A DNA stretch of 64,000 nucleotides from Prevotellaceae bacterium UBA6398. Lineage in GTDB: Bacteria > Bacteroidota > Bacteroidia > Bacteroidales > Bacteroidaceae. Under the pieces are notes generated by a model. It made no database searches. It saw nothing but the letters and a program-made list of their open reading frames with translations, and had not been told where the DNA came from. The stretch covers positions 1 through 64,000 of the forward strand of contig DJQA01000008.1 of assembly GCA_002437495.1 (NCBI GenBank). Reading direction: 5' to 3'. Positions within the stretch are counted from its first letter, which is position 1; each line of letters starts with the position of its first letter. Position numbers and translations under genes: made by a program. Positions 24,523 to 33,430 of this stretch are shown in pieces.

Positions 24523-26667
24523 ATGTGCTACGACAATTTTCTGATAACAAAGCGAGACGGAACCACAGAGCGTTTCTCTCTTGAAAAAATCAAGAGTGCC
24601 ATACTTAAGGCATTCGACTCGGTTAGCGAACACGTACATGCCGAGGACATACAGCGAGTGATGGAAAACCTGCGCTTTTGCAACGGCATGAGCGTTGAGG
24701 ACATCCAGAACCAGGTTGAGGTGGCCCTAATGCGCGAAAACCACTACAAGGCAGCAAAGTCGTTCATGCTTTACCGCCAGAAACATTTCGAGGACCGCGA
24801 AATACGCAACAAGCTCAAATTCCTCATCGACTACTGCAAGGCGTCAAACCCCGCCACCGGTTCAAAGTATGACGCAAACGCCAATGTGGAAAACAAGAAC
24901 ATCGCAACGCTCATCGGCGAACTGCCAAAGTCGAACTTCATACGCCTCAACCGCCGTCTGCTGTGCGACAAAATAAAGGAGATGTACGGCAAGGAGCTTG
25001 CCGACCGCTACCTGTATCTTCTCGAACACCACTTCATATACAAAAACGACGAGACAAGCCTTGCCAACTACTGCGCCAGCATAACCATGTACCCATGGCT
25101 CATAAGCGGCACCAAGAGCATCGGAGGCAACTCAACGGCTCCGACAAACTTGAAATCGTTCTGCGGCGGGTTCATAAACATGGTGTTCATCGTTTCGAGC
25201 ATGCTAAGCGGCGCGTGCGCCACACCCGAGTTCCTAATGTACATGTCGTATTTCATTGGTCTGGAGTACGGCGAGGACTACTACAAGCACGCCGATGATG
25301 TTGTTGACCTTTCAAAACGCCACCGCACTCTCGACAAAATAATCACCGACTGTTTCGAACAGGTTGTTTACTCAATAAACCAGCCCACGGGGGCAAGGAA
25401 TTTTCAAGCCGTGTTCTGGAACATTTCCTACTACGACCACAACTATTTCGAAAGCATTTTCGGCGACTTCCGCTTCCCCGACGGTTCAAAGCCCAACTGG
25501 GACGCGCTCAACTGGCTGCAAAAACGTTTCATGCGCTGGTTCAACGCCGAACGAACAAAAACCGTGCTTACATTCCCCGTTGAAACAATGGCTCTGCTGT
25601 CGAAAGACGGCGATGTGGTTGACAAGGAGTATGCCGACTTCACGGCTCAGATGTACGCCGAGGGACACTCGTTCTTCACCTACATGAGCGATAACGCCGA
25701 CTCGCTGGCCTCGTGCTGCCGTTTGCGCAACGAAATACAAAACAACGGCTTCAGCTACACGCTCGGTGCGGGCGGAGTTTCCACCGGATCTAAGAGCGTG
25801 CTTACAATAAACCTCAATCGCTGTGTGCAGGAGGCTACGCGACAGGGCAAACCGTATCTCGACTTCATAGCCGAGGTGATTGACATAATGCACAAGGTGC
25901 AGATTGCCTACAACGAAAACCTGAAAGACCTTGCGTCAAAAGGAATGCTGCCGCTCTTCGATGCCGGCTACATAAACATATCGCGCCAGTATCTCACAAT
26001 AGGCGTGAACGGGCTTGTGGAGGCTGCGGAATCTCTCGGCTACACAATTTCCGACAATCCCGAATACCTGAAATTCGTGCAGGGCGTGCTGGGCACGGTG
26101 GAATACTACAACAAGAAATACCGCTCCAAGGACGTTATGTTCAACTGCGAGATGATACCTGCCGAGAATGTGGGCGTAAAACACGCACGCTGGGACAGAG
26201 AGGACGGCTACTATGTGCCGCGCGACTGCTACAACAGCTACTTTTACGTGGTTGAGGACACATCTACCCACATTCTCGAAAAATTCCGCCTGCACGGACA
26301 CAAGTTCATAGAACACCTCACCGGCGGCTCGGCACTCCACATGAACCTTGACGAGCACCTGAGCCAGAAGCAGTATCGCCAGCTCCTTAGGGTTGCAGCA
26401 AAGGAAGGGTGCAACTATTTCACGTTCAACGTGCCCAACACCGTGTGCAACGACTGCGGACATATTGACAAACGCTACCTGAAGGAATGCCCCGTGTGCC
26501 ACAGCAAGAACATCGACTATCTTACCCGCGTCATCGGCTATCTGAAGCGCGTTTCCAATTTCTCCATGGACAGGCAGAAAGAAGCGGCACGCCGCTACTA
26601 CGACAACCCGGCACGCGACAAAGACTACACCGAGGCTGCCACAAGCACATCCCAAGCGAATAATTGA
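24523..26667 (+). CDS. nrdD: Anaerobic (class III) ribonucleoside-triphosphate reductase
   Basis: The 714-aa glycyl-radical enzyme makes deoxyribonucleotides without oxygen. An N-terminal ATP-cone (residues about 5-95: TKRDGTTERFSLEKIKSAI) is followed by the ten-stranded barrel with the ASCCRLRN active-site cysteines. The C-terminus has a zinc site (Cys642, Cys645, Cys656, Cys659) and the radical loop RVIGYL with Gly672. The frame is open to 24334, but that lies before the -7 box at 24355-24362, so the ATG at 24523 is used. NrdG starts 5 bp after the stop. Confidence 0.95.
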   Translation: MCYDNFLITKRDGTTERFSLEKIKSAILKAFDSVSEHVHAEDIQRVMENLRFCNGMSVEDIQNQVEVALMRENHYKAAKSFMLYRQKHFEDREIRNKLKFLIDYCKASNPATGSKYDANANVENKNIATLIGELPKSNFIRLNRRLLCDKIKEMYGKELADRYLYLLEHHFIYKNDETSLANYCASITMYPWLISGTKSIGGNSTAPTNLKSFCGGFINMVFIVSSMLSGACATPEFLMYMSYFIGLEYGEDYYKHADDVVDLSKRHRTLDKIITDCFEQVVYSINQPTGARNFQAVFWNISYYDHNYFESIFGDFRFPDGSKPNWDALNWLQKRFMRWFNAERTKTVLTFPVETMALLSKDGDVVDKEYADFTAQMYAEGHSFFTYMSDNADSLASCCRLRNEIQNNGFSYTLGAGGVSTGSKSVLTINLNRCVQEATRQGKPYLDFIAEVIDIMHKVQIAYNENLKDLASKGMLPLFDAGYINISRQYLTIGVNGLVEAAESLGYTISDNPEYLKFVQGVLGTVEYYNKKYRSKDVMFNCEMIPAENVGVKHARWDREDGYYVPRDCYNSYFYVVEDTSTHILEKFRLHGHKFIEHLTGGSALHMNLDEHLSQKQYRQLLRVAAKEGCNYFTFNVPNTVCNDCGHIDKRYLKECPVCHSKNIDYLTRVIGYLKRVSNFSMDRQKEAARRYYDNPARDKDYTEAATSTSQANN

Positions 26668-26672
26668 GAAAT

Positions 26673-27143
26673 ATGCTTAAATACGTAGGATACGACATCG
26701 TTTTCCAGGAAATTCCCGACGAGACCACCCTGGCGATAAACCTTTCGCTATGCCCCAACCACTGCAAAGGCTGCCACAGCCCGTATCTTTGCGAGGACAG
26801 AGGCAACGAACTTACGGCAAAGGTGCTTGACGATATGGTATCGGGGTTTACGGGAGAGGTTACATGCATATGTTTCATGGGAGGCGACAACGACCCGCAA
26901 AAAGTGGCCGCACTTGCGCGGCATTTGCACGAACATTTCCCGGGGCAGTTCCTAACGGCGTGGTACTCGGGCAAGCCCGATTTTCCGGAAGATTTCGACC
27001 GGGCGGCGTTCGACTTCGTGAAACTCGGTCCGTATCTTCCCGAAAAAGGTCCGCTCAACAAGCCAACAACCAACCAGCGCCTTTACCGCATTATGCCCGA
27101 TGGCACAAACGCGGACATAACAGACAGGTTTTGGCGCAAATGA
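26673..27143 (+). CDS. nrdG: Anaerobic ribonucleotide reductase activating protein (radical SAM)
   Basis: The 156-aa radical-SAM enzyme installs the glycyl radical on NrdD using AdoMet and a [4Fe-4S] cluster. The CX3CX2C motif is CPNHCKGC near residues 27-34, followed by the FMGGDNDP segment. The frame could start at a TTG at 26664 that overlaps the nrdD stop, but the ATG at 26673 (MLKYVGYDIVFQE) matches the family start. It is shorter than many radical-SAM activases but normal for NrdG. It is co-transcribed with nrdD and followed by a hairpin with a T run. Confidence 0.92.
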   Translation: MLKYVGYDIVFQEIPDETTLAINLSLCPNHCKGCHSPYLCEDRGNELTAKVLDDMVSGFTGEVTCICFMGGDNDPQKVAALARHLHEHFPGQFLTAWYSGKPDFPEDFDRAAFDFVKLGPYLPEKGPLNKPTTNQRLYRIMPDGTNADITDRFWRK

Positions 27144-27185
27144 CATAGCATACAATAAATATATCAATTCAATTTTACACGAAGA

Positions 27186-27226
27186 TTCCCTGCGCGAAGT
27201 GAGTTCGAGCAGGGAATTGCCTTTTT
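27186..27226 (+). terminator. Terminator of nrdD-nrdG
   Basis: TTCCCTGC (27186-27193) pairs with GCAGGGAA (27209-27216), then TTGCCTTTTT. Confidence 0.65.
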
Positions 27227-27333
27227 ACAGAGAATCGGTGCAGTATCCCACAATAAGCAACATGGGTTAAGTTGGCAGCAAAAGATGTGATATTTATGAC
27301 GCACACAACGCACAATCAACAAAATGCACCGCC

Positions 27334-27358
27334 GTAGGGGCGTATGGCATACGCCCTG
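27334..27358. repeat. GC palindrome module
   Basis: GGGCGTATGGCATACGCCC (27338-27356) has perfect 9-bp arms around one base. Its outer flank matches the repeat subtype at window position 1 and at 63206 in inverse orientation. A second palindrome follows at 27421. Confidence 0.8.
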
Positions 27359-27416
27359 AATTACGTTGATTTGCAATGTTGTTGTAGCGGGTGGCGGTGC
27401 GGTTCATGCGGTTGCG

Positions 27417-27578
27417 TACAGGGCGTGTGCCATACGCCCCTGCAATTGGCGCAAAACCCAAACCAAAAAAAACTACATCGGAGATAAGAAAAACCATGTC
27501 CGATGTAGGAAAAATTATGTCTGATGTAATTCAAATTACATCAGACCTTTTTTCGCCCCTTTCAAGTCTCTGAAAAAC
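27417..27578 (-). repeat. Composite repeat, copy 4: palindrome plus dyad array plus left flank
   Basis: Order in plus coordinates: palindrome GGGCGTGTGCCATACGCCC (27421-27439), linker GGCGCAAAACCCAAACC, dyads starting at 27473, 27494, 27515 and 27536 (21-bp steps), then GACCTTTTTTCG and the flank ending TCTCTGAAAAAC. It lies between the convergent 3' ends of nrdG and rnr. Confidence 0.88.
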
Positions 27579-27681
27579 AATTCGTTACCACAATTGTTTT
27601 TTGTGTGGCTATTTTTCTACAAATCAATACCTTACACAACTTCCGGGTGCTTGCGGATTCATGCTGCCGCAACCGCGTCAG

Positions 27682-27717
27682 AAAAAACAGGCGCCGGATG
27701 AAAACTCACCCGACGCC
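27682..27717 (-). terminator. Terminator of rnr
   Basis: On the minus strand GGCGTCGGGTGA pairs with TCATCCGGCGCC (12 bp, two G-U pairs) and a TGTTTTTTC run follows. Confidence 0.75.
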
Positions 27718-27749
27718 CACCAAAAAACTTTGCACATGAAAAATTAAAA

Positions 27750-30050
27750 TCAATGTTTCCGTCCCTTGCGTCTCTTGCCCGCCGAATGCTTACCTTTTGT
27801 TGCATTCGTTGCATCGGAGACGTTATCGGCTTTCGCGCCATGCTCCATGACAAGGGTAAAATCGAGCAGGCGGCGATCGAGATTGGCACGCGCCACCTTA
27901 ATTCTCACCCTGTCGCCAATGGAATAGCTGCGGTGGCGGCGGCGACCCACCAAGCGGTAGTTTTTCTCGTCAAACTCGTAGTAGTCGTCAGCAAGATCGC
28001 GCAGCGGCACCATGCCCTCACACTTGTTGTCGTCAACCTCAACATAAAGTCCGAACTCGGTAACTCCGCTCACGGTTCCATCGAACTCCTGTCCCAGTCT
28101 GTCGGCCATGAACTCCACCTGCTTGTACTTTATGCTCGCGCGCTCTGCCGCATCGGCAAGCTGCTCCATGGCGCTCGAATGCTCGCACAATTCCTCGTAT
28201 TTGGTTGCGGAGGCGGAGCGCCCACCCTCGGCATAGCGCGTTAGCAGACGGTGAACCATTGTGTCGGGATAGCGGCGTATGGGTGATGTGAAATGTGTGT
28301 AATATTTGAACATCAACCCATAGTGCCCTATGTTGTGTATGCTGTAGCGCGCTTTCTGCATGGCGCGCAGCGTTACCGTTTCTATAAGTTGCTGCTCCTT
28401 TTTGCCTTTGGAGTCGTCAAGAAGGCGGTTTATGCTCCTGCCCACTTCGGCTCTCGAGCCTTCGGTGTTGAGCTTGTAGCCAAAGTGGGATATGAACGCC
28501 TTAAGGTTCTCAAGCTTTGTCTGCTCGGGCACATCGTGTATGCGGTATGGCAGCACCTTGGCCTTTTTGCCTTTCGGCACCATGCCTACGCTCTCGGCCA
28601 CGCTCTTGTTTGCAAGGAGCATGAACTCTTCCACGAGCTTGTTGGCGTCTTCCTCAACTTTAACATATGTGGATATGGGATGCCCCTCTCCATCGATTTC
28701 AAATCGCACCTCGGGCCGGTCGAACCCTATCGAACCGTTGTCGAAACGCCTTTTGCGCAGATGCTTTGCAAGACGGTTGAGAGTTATAAGCTCTTCGGCA
28801 AACTCGCCCACCGGCTTTTCCGCATTCACGGGTTGCGGGTGTTCGCCGGGTAGTGCCAGATCTTCGGGCGAAGCCTCGCCGTTCTCCTCCAATATATATT
28901 GCACTTCCTCGTATGTAAACCTTCGGTTGCTCTTTATCACCGTATGGGCAAGATGCCACGAAAGTACCTCTGCCTTGGAATTCATCTTAAAAATTGCACT
29001 ATACGCCAATTTCTCCTCACCCTGCCGCAGAGAACAAAGAAAATTGCATAGCCTTTCGGGCAGCATGGGTATCGTGCGGTCAACAAGGTATATGCTCGTT
29101 GCACGCTTAACGGCTTCGCGGTCTATCACATCTCCCTCCTTTACGTAGTGCGAAACATCGGCAATGTGAACGCCCACCTCCCAGTTTCCGTCTTTTGTGG
29201 GACGAATGGAGAGCGCATCGTCGAAGTCCTTTGCGTCTCGCGGGTCGATTGTAAACGTGGTTACATCGCGAAAGTCCTCGCGCCTTGCAATCTCCTCGGG
29301 GGTTACTCCATCGGGGATTTTTTCGGCCGCCTCAACAACATTTTGCGGATAGGTATAGGGCAGGTTGTATTCGGCCAGTATCGCGTTCATCTCCGCATTG
29401 TTCTCTCCCTCGGAGCCGAGAATGTCGATAACCTTTCCCACGGGGTTCTTCCCCGCCTCGGGCCACTGTGTTATTTTCACAACGGCCTTGTCGCCGTTCT
29501 TTCCGCCCTTCAGGCAGTTTTTGGGAATGAAAATGTCGTTTGAGTATATCCTGCCCGCCGTTTCGAGGAAGCCGTAGTTTTTTTCCACGTGCAGCTTCCC
29601 CACGAAAGTCTCGCGCCCGCGTTCGAGTATTGCAATAACCTGCGCCTCTCGGGCATGCTTCTCGCGGCGTGCAAGGATTGTGGCGCGCACACGGTCGCCG
29701 TTCATCGCGCCCATGCTGTTGCGCTCGGTTACGAGTATCGACTTACCTCCGTCGTCGGGCACCATGCTGTTGTGGCCGTTGGCCTTTCTGACGAACTTGC
29801 CCTCTACAACCTGGTTCTTGCGGCTTAGGCTGTATCGGTCATCGCGCACGGTGAGTTCATCGGCGTCAACAAGGTCTTCAAGAATATCGCAGCACAACAT
29901 ACGCTGCGCATGGGATGTTATGCCAAGCTCCTCGAAAATCTCACGGGAACTGTATGACTTGTCGGCATTGTCGGTGAAAAGTTCCGATAACCTGCCGTAT
30001 ATCTCTTTTTTGCCGAGCCTTACGGACGCACGCTTACCTTTGACCTTCAT
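27750..30050 (-). CDS. rnr: Ribonuclease R
   Basis: The 766-aa RNase II/R-family 3'-5' exoribonuclease degrades structured RNA and takes part in mRNA and rRNA turnover in the cytoplasm. Order of domains: N-terminal helix-turn-helix/cold-shock region (about 10-220, starting VRLGKKEIYGRLSELF), the RNB catalytic domain with TIDPRDAKDFDDALSI carrying the metal-binding aspartates (about 255-590), an S1 domain (about 640-720, FDGTVSGVTEFGLYVEV), and a short Lys/Arg-rich tail (GKRRKGRKH). Length and domain order favour RNase R over RNase II. It lies 147 bp downstream of rpsO on the same strand, with the rpsO terminator between, and has its own terminator. Confidence 0.94.
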   Translation of the reverse strand: MKVKGKRASVRLGKKEIYGRLSELFTDNADKSYSSREIFEELGITSHAQRMLCCDILEDLVDADELTVRDDRYSLSRKNQVVEGKFVRKANGHNSMVPDDGGKSILVTERNSMGAMNGDRVRATILARREKHAREAQVIAILERGRETFVGKLHVEKNYGFLETAGRIYSNDIFIPKNCLKGGKNGDKAVVKITQWPEAGKNPVGKVIDILGSEGENNAEMNAILAEYNLPYTYPQNVVEAAEKIPDGVTPEEIARREDFRDVTTFTIDPRDAKDFDDALSIRPTKDGNWEVGVHIADVSHYVKEGDVIDREAVKRATSIYLVDRTIPMLPERLCNFLCSLRQGEEKLAYSAIFKMNSKAEVLSWHLAHTVIKSNRRFTYEEVQYILEENGEASPEDLALPGEHPQPVNAEKPVGEFAEELITLNRLAKHLRKRRFDNGSIGFDRPEVRFEIDGEGHPISTYVKVEEDANKLVEEFMLLANKSVAESVGMVPKGKKAKVLPYRIHDVPEQTKLENLKAFISHFGYKLNTEGSRAEVGRSINRLLDDSKGKKEQQLIETVTLRAMQKARYSIHNIGHYGLMFKYYTHFTSPIRRYPDTMVHRLLTRYAEGGRSASATKYEELCEHSSAMEQLADAAERASIKYKQVEFMADRLGQEFDGTVSGVTEFGLYVEVDDNKCEGMVPLRDLADDYYEFDEKNYRLVGRRRHRSYSIGDRVRIKVARANLDRRLLDFTLVMEHGAKADNVSDATNATKGKHSAGKRRKGRKH

Positions 30051-30122
30051 GATGTGATTTTTTTGTTATTACAACTTACAAAGTAAGTAAAAATTCGGTT
30101 AACCACAACGCCAAACCGCACA

Positions 30123-30163
30123 AAAAACAATCCGCCCGCACACAGAACCTCTGTATGCGGGCG
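30123..30163 (-). terminator. Terminator of rpsO
   Basis: On the minus strand CGCCCGCATACAGA pairs with TCTGTGTGCGGGCG over a 3-4 nt loop, followed by GATTGTTTTTTG. The plus strand also has a T run (30164-30170), so it may work both ways. Confidence 0.8.
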
Positions 30164-30197
30164 ATTTTTTGCACTCTTGCCGCCATTGGCGGCCGGA

Positions 30198-30467
30198 TTA
30201 CTTGCGGAGACCGAGAGACTTAACTATTGCGCGGTAGCGCTCAATATCGCAACGCTTGAGATAGTTGAGCAATGCGCGACGTTTGCCTACAAGGCGCACC
30301 AAAGACCTTTCCGTTGTATGATCTTTACGGTTGGCCTTCATGTGTTCCGTCAAATGGGAAATACGGTATGAGAATAATGCCACCTGAGCCTCGGGTGAGC
30401 CGGTGTCAGTATTGGACTTTCCGTATTGTCCAAAGATCTCCTTCTTTTTAGCTTGATCTAAATACAT
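30198..30467 (-). CDS. rpsO: 30S ribosomal protein S15
   Basis: The 89-aa protein binds the central domain of 16S rRNA early in 30S assembly. The sequence shows the S15 pattern TGSPEAQVALFSYRISHLTE, then HKKDH-type MKANRKDHTTERSL and the VGKRRALLNYLK helix. Length is exactly that of the family. It is monocistronic on the minus strand, diverging from typA, with a promoter at 30523-30553 and a strong terminator. The usual neighbour pnp is not adjacent; rnr lies downstream instead. Confidence 0.98.
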   Translation of the reverse strand: MYLDQAKKKEIFGQYGKSNTDTGSPEAQVALFSYRISHLTEHMKANRKDHTTERSLVRLVGKRRALLNYLKRCDIERYRAIVKSLGLRK

Positions 30468-30522
30468 AGAAGTTTTTGATTAATGAATTTTTGTTGTACC
30501 CCCGCCGTAGCGAAAGCGGTTG

Positions 30523-30553
30523 CAAATTTAGCCATTCCCAACCAAACGGCAAA
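30523..30553 (-). promoter_or_regulatory. Promoter of rpsO
   Basis: On the minus strand TTTG (30550-30553), a 19-bp gap, then TAAATTTG (30523-30530). This fits the Bacteroidota -33/-7 layout. Confidence 0.6.
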
Positions 30554-30635
30554 CCCAGCTGTGCATTTTTATCACTTAAACCCACAAATTTTCCACGAAC
30601 ACACCTATGTTTTACCCCGATACGCATAATTTGGC

Positions 30636-30643
30636 TAACTTTG
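30636..30643 (+). promoter_or_regulatory. -7 box for typA
   Basis: TAACTTTG matches TAnnTTTG, 27 nt before the typA ATG. Confidence 0.5.
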
Positions 30644-30670
30644 CAGCAGTTTTTAAGGTAATAAATTTCA

Positions 30671-32464
30671 ATGCAAGACATTCGTAACATTGCAATCATA
30701 GCGCACGTTGACCACGGCAAAACCACCCTGGTTGACAAAATGCTGATGGCAGGACACCTGTTTCGCGCAAATCAGGATACGGGCACACAGATACTCGACA
30801 GCAACGACCTTGAGCGCGAACGCGGCATAACCATTCTTTCAAAAAACGTATCCATACGCTACAAGGGCGTTAAGATAAACATAATCGACACCCCGGGCCA
30901 TAGCGACTTTGGCGGCGAGGTAGAGAGAGTGCTCAACATGGCTGATGGATGCATACTGCTGGTGGACGCTTTCGAAGGTCCTATGCCACAAACAAGGTTC
31001 GTGCTCGAAAAAGCACTGAGCATAGGTCTCAAGCCCATAGTTGTCGTTAACAAAGTTGACAAGCCCAACTGCCGCCCGGAGGAAGTTTACGAAATGTCGT
31101 TCGACCTAATGTGTGCACTCAACGCCACAGAGGACCAGCTTGACTTCCCGGTGGTTTACGGCTCGGCAAAGCAGGGATGGATGGGGCCGGACTACAACAA
31201 ACCCACAGGCGACATAACATACCTGCTCGACACTATACTGAAAACCATCCCCGCCCCCAAGCAGATTGAGGGCACGCCGCAGATGCTGATAACATCGCTC
31301 GACTATTCGAAATACACGGGACGCATTGCCGTGGGGCGCGTGCACCGCGGAACATTGCGCGAGGGCATGGACGTTACAATAGCCCACCGTGATGGCACAC
31401 TCGAGAAAACGAGAATCAAGGAACTACACACTTTCGAAGGAATGGGCCGCGTAAAAACCGACTCCGTGTCGAGCGGCGACATATGCGCCATTATAGGTTT
31501 GGAGAACTTCGAGATAGGCGACACCATTTGCGACTTCGAGAACCCCGAACCGCTGCCGCCGATTGCCATTGACGAGCCCACGATGTCGATGCTGTTCACA
31601 ATAAACGATTCGCCGTTCTTCGGCAAGGAAGGCAAATTCTGCACATCGCGCCACATACAGGAACGCCTGCAAAAGGAGCTTGAGAAAAACCTCGCCTTGA
31701 GGGTTAAGCCCATCGCCGCCGACAAGTGGATTGTGTCGGGCCGAGGTGTGTTGCACTTATCCGTACTTATAGAAACCATGCGCCGCGAAGGCTACGAACT
31801 ACAAGTGGGCCAGCCGCAGGTTATATACAAAATAATAGACGGAGTTAAATGCGAGCCGATTGAAGACCTCACAATCAACGTGCCCGAAGAATACTCGAGC
31901 AAGATGATCGACATGGTAACACGCCGCAAGGGCGAGATGACTGCAATGGAGACACAAGGCGACCGCGTGAACATAGAGTTCAGCATACCCTCGCGCGGCA
32001 TCATAGGTCTGCGCACCAACGTGCTGACCGGAAGCCAGGGCGAAGCCATAATGGCACACCGCTTCAAGGAATACCAACCTTACAAGGGAGAAATAACAAG
32101 GCGCACAAACGGCTCGATGGTGGCAATGGAGACAGGCACGGCGTTTGCCTACGCCATAGACCACCTTCAAGACCGCGGCAAGTTCTTCATAAGTCCGGGC
32201 GAGGAAGTTTATGCCGGAGAAGTTGTGGGAGAACATGTGCACGAAAACGACCTTGTGGTGAACGTAACCAAGGCAAAGCAGCTAACCAACATGCGCGCAA
32301 GTGGCGCAGACGAAAAGGCGCGCATCGTGCCGCCGGTGGTTTTCTCGCTCGAAGAGGCTCTGGAATACATAAAAGAGGACGAATACGTTGAGGTTACCCC
32401 GAAAAGCATGAGAATGCGCAAAGTGCTGCTCGACCACCTGGCGCGAAAGCGCGCAAACAAGTAA
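30671..32464 (+). CDS. typA: Ribosome-binding GTPase TypA/BipA
   Basis: The 597-aa translational GTPase binds the 70S ribosome in an EF-G-like way and supports ribosome assembly and stress adaptation. The G motifs are clear: G1 AHVDHGKTTL, G3 DTPGHSDFGGEV, G4 NKVDKP, with the SNDLERERGIT switch I segment. Domains II, III and V follow, and the C-terminal TypA-specific domain includes GEEVYAGEVVGEH. Length is typical (about 600). It is monocistronic with a -7 box 28 nt upstream and a very strong terminator. Confidence 0.97.
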   Translation: MQDIRNIAIIAHVDHGKTTLVDKMLMAGHLFRANQDTGTQILDSNDLERERGITILSKNVSIRYKGVKINIIDTPGHSDFGGEVERVLNMADGCILLVDAFEGPMPQTRFVLEKALSIGLKPIVVVNKVDKPNCRPEEVYEMSFDLMCALNATEDQLDFPVVYGSAKQGWMGPDYNKPTGDITYLLDTILKTIPAPKQIEGTPQMLITSLDYSKYTGRIAVGRVHRGTLREGMDVTIAHRDGTLEKTRIKELHTFEGMGRVKTDSVSSGDICAIIGLENFEIGDTICDFENPEPLPPIAIDEPTMSMLFTINDSPFFGKEGKFCTSRHIQERLQKELEKNLALRVKPIAADKWIVSGRGVLHLSVLIETMRREGYELQVGQPQVIYKIIDGVKCEPIEDLTINVPEEYSSKMIDMVTRRKGEMTAMETQGDRVNIEFSIPSRGIIGLRTNVLTGSQGEAIMAHRFKEYQPYKGEITRRTNGSMVAMETGTAFAYAIDHLQDRGKFFISPGEEVYAGEVVGEHVHENDLVVNVTKAKQLTNMRASGADEKARIVPPVVFSLEEALEYIKEDEYVEVTPKSMRMRKVLLDHLARKRANK

Positions 32465-32500
32465 ACGGCGCACATACATAAATTATATATACAATAATGT

Positions 32501-32540
32501 GTCGTGGCAGGACGGTCAGCCGTCCTGCCACGACGTTTTT
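32501..32540 (+). terminator. Terminator of typA
   Basis: A perfect 15-bp stem (GTCGTGGCAGGACGG with CCGTCCTGCCACGAC) closes a TCAG loop and is followed by GTTTTT. Confidence 0.9.
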
Positions 32541-32662
32541 ACGCCTCCACGTTCCCGCGGCAATTTTCACGGATTTTCGAAACAGCTTGACAACCGGTTT
32601 CTTATCAAATTTGTTACAAACTTTATAAACAACATTATTTCAAGTAATTGAAAAGAACAAAA

Positions 32663-32746
32663 TAAGATCTGATGTGGTTCGAATTATATCTGATATAATT
32701 TTTTCTACATAGGACATGGTTTTTCCCATGTCAGATATAATTTTAG
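32663..32746 (+). repeat. 21-bp dyad array, copy 5
   Basis: Units start at 32663 (partial), 32684 (TTATATCTGATATAA), 32705 (CTACATAGGACATGG) and 32726 (CCATGTCAGATATAA), all 21 bp apart. It lies between the convergent 3' ends of typA and the HU gene. A linker-like stretch (CCAATTTGGGCTTTGCG) follows near 32768. Confidence 0.85.
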
Positions 32747-32823
32747 AGGAGCTCCCGAAGAAATAACCAATTTGGGCTTTGCGTCAATTTACGGAGGCGC
32801 ATATCACTAAATTGATTGCGCAT

Positions 32824-32853
32824 AAAAAAACGCAGGAGCAAAAAGCCCCCGCG
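32824..32853 (-). terminator. Terminator of the HU gene
   Basis: On the minus strand CGCGGGGGC pairs with GCTCCTGCG (G-U pairs) around TTTTT, followed by seven T. Confidence 0.7.
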
Positions 32854-32886
32854 CATAGTTGAAGAAAAAATTAAATTCAATACGTT

Positions 32887-33165
32887 TTACTTCACTGCCT
32901 CGTTCAAACCGGCTCCGGCCTTGAACTTAACCACTTTCTTGGCGGGAATCGTTACCTTTTGCTTTGTAGCAGGGTTAAATCCCTCGCGAGCCGCACGGGT
33001 TGAAACCTCGAAAGTGCCGAAACCTACAAGGGCAACCTTGTCGCCATTCTTTACCGCTCCTTCAATAGCCCCGAGAGTTGCATCGAGCGCTTTCTTTGCA
33101 TCAGCCTTGCTGAGACCTGCACCCTCAGCAATTGCATTAATCAGTTCTGTCTTGTTCATATTCAA
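32887..33165 (-). CDS. hup: HU-family DNA-binding protein
   Basis: The 92-aa nucleoid protein binds and bends DNA as a dimer. The family start MNKTELINAIAEGAGLSKAD (after one extra Met-Asn), the central VALVGFGTFEVSTRAAREG and the DNA-arm region FNPATKQKVTIPAKKVVKFK are all present. Length is the standard 90-92 aa. It is monocistronic with an excellent promoter (33232-33263) and a terminator. Bacteroidota carry several HU paralogs, so the exact symbol is uncertain. Confidence 0.96.
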   Translation of the reverse strand: MNMNKTELINAIAEGAGLSKADAKKALDATLGAIEGAVKNGDKVALVGFGTFEVSTRAAREGFNPATKQKVTIPAKKVVKFKAGAGLNEAVK

Positions 33166-33231
33166 AATTATTTATAAAGTTATTTCCAAGTTCTACGCTA
33201 TTTTTCCGAACATTACATGTATCGCGAGACG

Positions 33232-33263
33232 CAAATATAAATATAGTTTGTTAAATTGACAAA
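33232..33263 (-). promoter_or_regulatory. Promoter of the HU gene
   Basis: On the minus strand TTTG (33260-33263), a 20-bp gap, then TATATTTG (33232-33239): the best match to the Bacteroidota consensus in the window. Confidence 0.7.
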
Positions 33264-33400
33264 ATAAAATGAAAGTTTTTTGCCTTTCGTGCTAAAATTT
33301 ATTCACTTGCACCCGGGAAAAGCCATATAAAAGTCATTCTCAGCCCATGACAAACAGCCACATATAGCACACATCGCGATGCAATGTGCCGATAATTTCA

Positions 33401-33408
33401 TATCTTTG
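33401..33408 (+). promoter_or_regulatory. -7 box for the rhomboid gene
   Basis: TATCTTTG matches TAnnTTTG, 22 nt before the ATG. Confidence 0.5.
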
Positions 33409-33430
33409 CCCCCAAATTTGCTAAGACACA

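Noticed and set aside
27465..27573. The 21-bp array read as seven-codon units coding for a heptapeptide repeat such as MSDVGKI
   Set aside because: Since 21 is a multiple of three the frame stays open in some copies (27391-27573 plus strand, 21517-22149 minus strand, and the copy at 48384). Copies at 38713, 42922 and 52115 have in-frame TAG or TAA codons, there is no shared start codon, and the conserved part is the DNA dyad, so coding is not supported.
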